Part shown: positions 60,394 through 64,000 of the stretch, one piece after another
How positions within the stretch are numbered: the first letter of the stretch is position 1
How the letters are laid out: each line of letters begins with the position of its first letter
Source of the DNA: an uncultured Desulfobacter sp.
GTDB taxonomy: Bacteria > Desulfobacterota > Desulfobacteria > Desulfobacterales > Desulfobacteraceae
DNA: 64,000 nucleotides
Assembly: GCF_963677125.1 (NCBI RefSeq)
Contig: NZ_OY781882.1
Span: 3,356,501-3,420,500 of the forward strand
Direction: 5' to 3'
Program-made: the position numbers and the translations under genes
The notes under the pieces: generated by a model
Database searches by the model: none
Told to the model about the DNA's origin: nothing
Seen by the model: the letters and a program-made list of their open reading frames with translations, nothing else

Positions 60394-61384
60394 AGCTTTT
60401 TTGAATGGAGAATATGCCTTTGCCAGTCAAATATAAGTCAAGGGAAATATTTGAATGCATTTTGTCTCGAATCCTTCAGAAAAAACTATACGAAAATCAA
60501 TTTTAAGACACTACACTCTTTCCGAAATGCCATTTTGAAAAATCGGCCCTCTTCGGGGTAGTGTTCATGGATAACTAACTCAAAAACAACAATGGTTTTC
60601 TGATTATTTATTCAACCTCTTTCTATCTACCCCCGCAAGCCCAATCACACCAAAACCTAAAAGTAGCATGGTGGAGGGTTCGGGGACTGATGAAACGCTT
60701 TCATCACAAGTGTATGTTATGCTTATAATACAGGATAAAATGGACTGCTGACTTATGATTATTATGTTGCAAGATTTTTAATACAGCTACCAGGCAAGGG
60801 ACCTGCCACATAAAATTTGGTGGCTCAAACCCTGAGAATCAGGATGAGGATTACTTGCCTCACAAGCTCTTGTCAGGCAGATAAGGACAGTAGACTCTCC
60901 TGTAATTCATTACATTTTTCAAAAAACAAACCGGTAAGCTAAAACTTTACAGCGGTTATATATATTGATATGAATCGGTTATGAAAAATTTGCAACTTCA
61001 TACCTACAACATTTCCATAGATCTGGCGATCGGTCTGGATATACAGAACATCACGCCTGAACTCCGGACATGGTGGTTATCAATCATGATAATGGTCCCA
61101 GAAAGCGCACTATTCTGCTAGCACTCGTTGGAAGTTCATAGCTCTTAAAAGGCCAAACGCCATGTTCATGGCTCCTGGGAATCATTGTCAAAGTCTTTTC
61201 CTATAAAGTTGAATCTTGCGCACTGCGCACTATGAGCTGATTTATTTGAGTCCTTCTGAGCATTGGCTAAAGTATCAAGCGCGTCTATTTGAAGGGCCCT
61301 TGCTTAAACAATGAGATACTAATGTGGCCCTTGGTATGATCTGTTTTTATAATGAATACCACCAATTACTAAATGGAGGAACGG
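60394..61384. other. Gene-poor region of about 990 bases
   Basis: Apart from the PEP-CTERM relic at 60604-60732 on the minus strand, no gene is recognisable. Stop codons are frequent in all frames between 60750 and 61320. The region may be decayed DNA next to the insertion sequence further right. Confidence 0.5.
60604..60732 (-). pseudogene. Relic of a PEP-CTERM protein C-terminus
   Basis: On the minus strand a short frame ends with SVPEPSTMLLLGFGVIG, then LAGVDRKRLNK and stop. This is a textbook PEP-CTERM tail: V-P-E-P-S-T, a hydrophobic helix and a basic end. Upstream, the frame soon meets a stop and has no start or signal peptide, so only the sorting tail of a former surface protein seems left. 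Confidence 0.75.
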
Positions 61385-61720
61385 ATGGCGATCAGAATTG
61401 TTTACATGACAGCTGGAAATGTGGATGAAGCGTCGCGAATAGCTAAAGCATTGGTTCAACGGCGGTTGGCCGCCTGTGTAAACATCATTGACGGTGTCCG
61501 TTCGATTTATGAATGGGAAGGGACCCTTCAGGATGAACCCGAGGTGGTGATGATTGCAAAAACGCATACGGATTGTTTGCCTGAACTGGCGGCAGCAATC
61601 AAAGAGATGCATAGTTATAATTGTCCCTGTTTTGTTGATTTGGCTGTGTCTGGCGGTAATAGCGAATTTTTGGACTGGGTGAGAGGACAGGTAGGTCCTT
61701 CACCGGTAACGGATGATTAA
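61385..61720 (+). CDS. cutA: Divalent-cation tolerance protein CutA
   Basis: The 111-residue protein has the CutA signature: 'VYMTAGNVDEASRIAKALVQRRLAACVNII' (landmarks TAGNVDEA and RLAACVNII), 'YEWEGTLQDEPEVVMIAKT' and 'HSYNCPCFVDL' near the end. CutA forms trimers and is linked to copper and divalent cation tolerance. GGAGG lies five bases before the ATG at 61385; an in-frame ATG at 61373 overlaps that site. Confidence 0.93.
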   Translation: MAIRIVYMTAGNVDEASRIAKALVQRRLAACVNIIDGVRSIYEWEGTLQDEPEVVMIAKTHTDCLPELAAAIKEMHSYNCPCFVDLAVSGGNSEFLDWVRGQVGPSPVTDD

Positions 61721-61766
61721 TGGTATACAAGAAAAAAATTATAGGCGCGGCCGATAGTTTTTATGC

Positions 61767-62162
61767 TTACGTTGGAATGTTTGTCTTGATCCGATTCACA
61801 GCAACACGCACAGCAGTGATTACAGGTTCATATTCTTCAAGCACATCAATAGTATCTATGACTGTCAGTGTAGTATCTGCGCACGATACAATTGAAAGCA
61901 ATGCCGCTTTTCCATCAGCTGATTCCAGATCAACACCTTCAAGAATCTGTACAGTCTCAAGATATTTTTGTTCAGCCTCAAACAACCCTGCTTTCGCATC
62001 GTCGGTGATCATCCCTGAAACGCCCTCGTCCGAGATAATTAGCTTGATGTTTTTATAAATTCCATTGGTCCGCTTTATGATATCGGACTTGCTGTCATTA
62101 CATTCAATGACAACTGACATCAACGCCATGGCTGCAACAAATACTGAAATAGTTTGAACCAT
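61767..62162 (-). CDS. Small exported protein of unknown function
   Basis: The 131-residue protein starts with a hydrophobic segment (about residues 3-20) and a Cys at 21 ('SVVIEC'), so it may be a secreted or lipoprotein-like protein, although the lipobox is not canonical. The rest is helical and acidic ('EAEQKYLETVQILEG', 'IDTIDVLEEYEP'). No family is recognised. AAGGAAACATA precedes the ATG. It lies between cutA and an insertion sequence. Confidence 0.55.
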   Translation of the reverse strand: MVQTISVFVAAMALMSVVIECNDSKSDIIKRTNGIYKNIKLIISDEGVSGMITDDAKAGLFEAEQKYLETVQILEGVDLESADGKAALLSIVSCADTTLTVIDTIDVLEEYEPVITAVRVAVNRIKTNIPT

Positions 62163-62195
62163 TATGTTTCCTTTTCAACTTAACTTGTTCGGTTG

Positions 62196-62211
62196 GGCAC
62201 TATTTAGTGCC
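62196..62211. repeat. Short palindrome near the left side of the IS-like element
   Basis: GGCACTA-TT-TAGTGCC is a 7-bp inverted repeat about 185 bases beyond the transposase stop. It could mark the end of the insertion sequence or be an unrelated operator; no matching right end was found. Confidence 0.35.
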
Positions 62212-62396
62212 TGACCGGAAACCCTGATATCTGACGCATTGAGGCTCGGCAGGCTGGTCAAATTTTCGTCATCGCCTACCCATCCAGATAAAAAATGTGG
62301 TGGTCACCTTAATTTCAGCGGTTCATTTTGAAATTTACTTGATTTCGGACGCAACTCTACTGTTGGTCGTGCTCTTTTCCTTTGTGATTGCCTGGT

Positions 62397-63398
62397 TTAA
62401 GCGGCTTTTCGCCGATCTGTCCGTTGAAGCTTTTTCAATTCCTTTTGTTGTATATAGTGCCCGATGATCTGGAGGTTCCTTGCCAAAACCGAAAGACTGA
62501 CATATCGTTTAAATCCAAGGATACCACTATCCGGACACCGGTCTAAACCATGGTTTTCCAGACCATTGATTGCTGATTCCACTGCAGAGTGTTTTCTTCG
62601 GTGCTGGATGAAAACATCTGCTGTTTCCTCTTCCAGTTCAGTTTTGTTCCGTTTTCCCTTTTTAGGGAGCACCAAAATATCCAACATCCCTTTCAGCTCC
62701 TTTTTATTAGCGGGACTATAAAAGCCTTTATCAAAGCTGCATCCCCTGAGGTTGTTAAATTTATTTTGAACCGTATTAATAATGGGAACGGTTACCTTAT
62801 CATCGGTTTCTTTCTCCATCACTTGATGGTGCAGTGTGAGGCCATATTTATCCTCTACAATGCAAACCCGCAGACCCAATTCCTGGGGGACACCGGCCTT
62901 CCCCTTTGAAATCCATTCCGTATGGGGTTCAAATATAGAAAAGACCTTTTCGGCATGTGGTATCTTTTCACCCTGAATAACACGCCGCTGAATCAGATCC
63001 ACTTGTAGGATTGCATGGTCGATATATTCTATCAGTTTTTTTATCTGCGCTACGCATATCGGATTAGATGAGCCAATGGTTTCAACGGTCAAATTCGCCT
63101 TTTGAATGAATTGTTCAGCAGCTTCGATATATGATCTGTGGGCTTCAACAATCAGTTGAGCCCTTTTGGTCTTTTTCTGTTCATCTTTTGAAGTGGAATG
63201 TTTTAATCGCTGAGCTTGGCGAAACAGTTTTTTAAATGTCCTGATATTATATTCTGATTGTCTCCACATACTCATTCCCAGGCTCTGGCATATAACTGCG
63301 GCACTCTGAATCGTTTTCCTGATAGCATCAAAAAGCAGATTAATGTCTGTGGGATAGTGAACATCGGTTTCAACAACAAAAGAGTCACACCTTCCCAT
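62397..63398 (-). CDS. Transposase, C-terminal part (DDE catalytic region)
   Basis: The 333 residues hold the catalytic acids of a DDE transposase: Asp in 'VVETDVHYPTD', Asp in 'SFDKGFYSP', and Glu in 'HSAVESAINGLE'. An insertion of about 130 helical residues separates the first two. It begins at an ATG that overlaps the stop of the upstream frame and probably is translated as the downstream part of a fused protein by frameshifting, or is a broken gene. Confidence 0.75.
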   Translation of the reverse strand: MGRCDSFVVETDVHYPTDINLLFDAIRKTIQSAAVICQSLGMSMWRQSEYNIRTFKKLFRQAQRLKHSTSKDEQKKTKRAQLIVEAHRSYIEAAEQFIQKANLTVETIGSSNPICVAQIKKLIEYIDHAILQVDLIQRRVIQGEKIPHAEKVFSIFEPHTEWISKGKAGVPQELGLRVCIVEDKYGLTLHHQVMEKETDDKVTVPIINTVQNKFNNLRGCSFDKGFYSPANKKELKGMLDILVLPKKGKRNKTELEEETADVFIQHRRKHSAVESAINGLENHGLDRCPDSGILGFKRYVSLSVLARNLQIIGHYIQQKELKKLQRTDRRKAA

Positions 63399-63868
63399 TA
63401 ATACCTGGTCTTTTTTTTTACCAGTAGCTTGTGTCCTTCTTTGACAATCAACGTATTGATTTCATCAAGAATCTCAGGGGTTAAAAGCTGAACATTGTCC
63501 TTCAAGGTTTGGAGCGCATACATGTCATCATCGTCCATCAACCCGTGACCAAGCATCTGTCTTATTGTCTTGTGATTATTGACGATTTCTTGAAGTTTAT
63601 CATAATCCCAGTTGCAGTTGAGCCGAATTGTTCCCATCACAAGAATTTTCCATAGATCCATTCCGGGTCGCCCATTTTTTGAATTAACATGCTCTGGGAC
63701 TATGGTTTCGAGAATTTCGAAAACTTTCTGACGAAGCGTTTTATGGCAAAAAATGTGCTGGAGCCCTAAAAGGAGCTTGGGAATTTCATCTCTGGCTCTC
63801 ATGTCAATTTTGATCTGGTCGATGGGAGTCTGCCCGAATGTCATTTGTGGCTCAAAAACTTTACGCAA
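63398..63868 (-). CDS. Transposase, N-terminal part
   Basis: The 156 residues contain the N-terminal domain ('FGQTPIDQIKIDMRARDEIPKLL' landmark RDEIPKLL; 'GRPGMDLWKILVMGT'; 'DYDKLQEIVNNHKTIRQMLG') of an ISNCY-like transposase. The start is TTG at 63868. The frame ends with KKKTRY after an A9 run; a -1 shift there leads into the downstream frame with KKKDQVLMGRCD. Confidence 0.7.
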   Translation of the reverse strand: MRKVFEPQMTFGQTPIDQIKIDMRARDEIPKLLLGLQHIFCHKTLRQKVFEILETIVPEHVNSKNGRPGMDLWKILVMGTIRLNCNWDYDKLQEIVNNHKTIRQMLGHGLMDDDDMYALQTLKDNVQLLTPEILDEINTLIVKEGHKLLVKKKTRY

Positions 63869-64000
63869 AACAACCTCGAAGTTTTATTGGGTTTGTAAAA
63901 AATCAAATTCCTACCAAACTGCGCAGTGTCAAGATAAATATTTTAAATTCAATTGGTTATTCAATCATGCTAACTAGAAAAATTCAATAAGTAATTCAAG

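Larger units (their letters stand above)
62397..63868 (-). mobile_element. ISNCY-like insertion sequence with frameshifted transposase
   Basis: Two overlapping frames encode one transposase on the minus strand. The first (63868-63398, TTG start) gives 'FGQTPIDQIKIDMRARDEIPKLL' and 'RPGMDLWKILVMGTIRLNCNWDYDKL' (landmarks RDEIPKLL and DLWKILVMGTIRLN). The second (63398-62397) gives 'VVETDVHYPTDINLLFDAI' and 'SFDKGFYSPANKKEL' and 'HSAVESAINGLENHGLDRCPD', typical of an IS5/ISNCY-type DDE protein. The frames join by a -1 shift at an A9 run (63411-63419). Terminal inverted repeats were not identified. Confidence 0.75.

Noticed and set aside
61000..61320. Possible decayed transposase in the gene-poor stretch
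   Set aside because: Stops occur in all frames and no conserved motif could be read on either strand.
62163..64000. Search for terminal inverted repeats and target duplication of the insertion sequence
   Set aside because: No convincing pair of ends was found; the palindrome at 62196 has no partner at the right side.
1..64000. tRNA, rRNA, CRISPR arrays and prophage genes
   Set aside because: No tRNA-like cloverleaf with a TTCGAATC-type loop, no rRNA segments, no regularly spaced repeats and no phage structural genes were recognised.

Overview
The window looks like a chromosomal stretch of a sulfate-reducing deltaproteobacterium of the Desulfobacteraceae type (Desulfobacter/Desulfobacula-like); this is inferred from gene content, not proven. 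Indicators are a Tat-exported periplasmic [NiFe] hydrogenase without a membrane subunit, an archaeal-type split glutamate synthase carrying extra ferredoxin domains, a MoeA fused to a periplasmic-binding-like domain, several sigma-54 activators with PAS domains, PEP-CTERM-like surface protein tails and acyl-CoA oxidation genes. No rRNA, tRNA or CRISPR array was recognised.

Layout. 1-1872 (+): end of a FIST sensor protein and a GAF/PAS/GGDEF diguanylate cyclase. 2113-7191 (-): three-gene glutamate synthase operon (amidotransferase, FMN domain with ferredoxins, GXGXG domain fused to an NAD(P)H-oxidoreductase). 7400-10515: acyltransferase and a double-Cache chemoreceptor. 10697-15257 (+): DapL overlapping a MoeA, then a MoeA-PBP fusion flanked by two inverted copies of a palindromic repeat. 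15508-24964: a cysteine-poor DksA paralogue, OmpA/VWA lipoprotein, UppP, phosphohexomutase, Rep-like helicase, MFS transporter, K+ channel and an atypical crotonase. 25280-30911: alkaline phosphatase, YibE/F protein, PEP-CTERM-like protein, TauE exporter, MBL hydrolase. 31049-34305 (-): hydrogenase small subunit, large subunit and maturation protease. 34801-42987 (-): a sigma-54 activator placed directly upstream of a CoA-transferase / acyl-CoA dehydrogenase / thiolase / 3-hydroxyacyl-CoA dehydrogenase operon, with a clear -24/-12 promoter and two palindromic upstream sites. 43106-48892: VOC protein, a second sigma-54 activator facing an exported protein of unknown function with its own pair of palindromes, EamA transporter, GNAT, DUF4386 protein and a kinase fragment. 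49019-53976: AidB-like acyl-CoA dehydrogenase, glycerol kinase and glycerol-3-phosphate dehydrogenase. 54166-57694: small orphan genes and a YkgJ-GNAT fusion. 57773-60393: a cold-shock / RNA-remodelling group (CspA, DEAD-box helicase, 48-residue Lys-rich protein, RRM protein). 60394-64000: a long gene-poor stretch with a PEP-CTERM relic, CutA, an orphan exported protein and an ISNCY-like transposase split by a frameshift at an A9 run.

The most unusual non-coding signals are a dispersed family of about 100-bp intergenic elements that fold into two hairpins (five good copies and one partial copy, arms partly covarying), a second palindromic family flanking the MoeA-PBP gene, and two independent sets of palindromic operators next to the sigma-54 activators. 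How the genes work together: the CoA operon could activate and oxidise a short-chain acid to acetyl-CoA, the hydrogenase feeds electrons from periplasmic H2, the glutamate synthase assimilates ammonia, glpK/glpD handle glycerol, and the CspA/helicase/RRM set remodels RNA. These links are inferred from families and neighbourhood.
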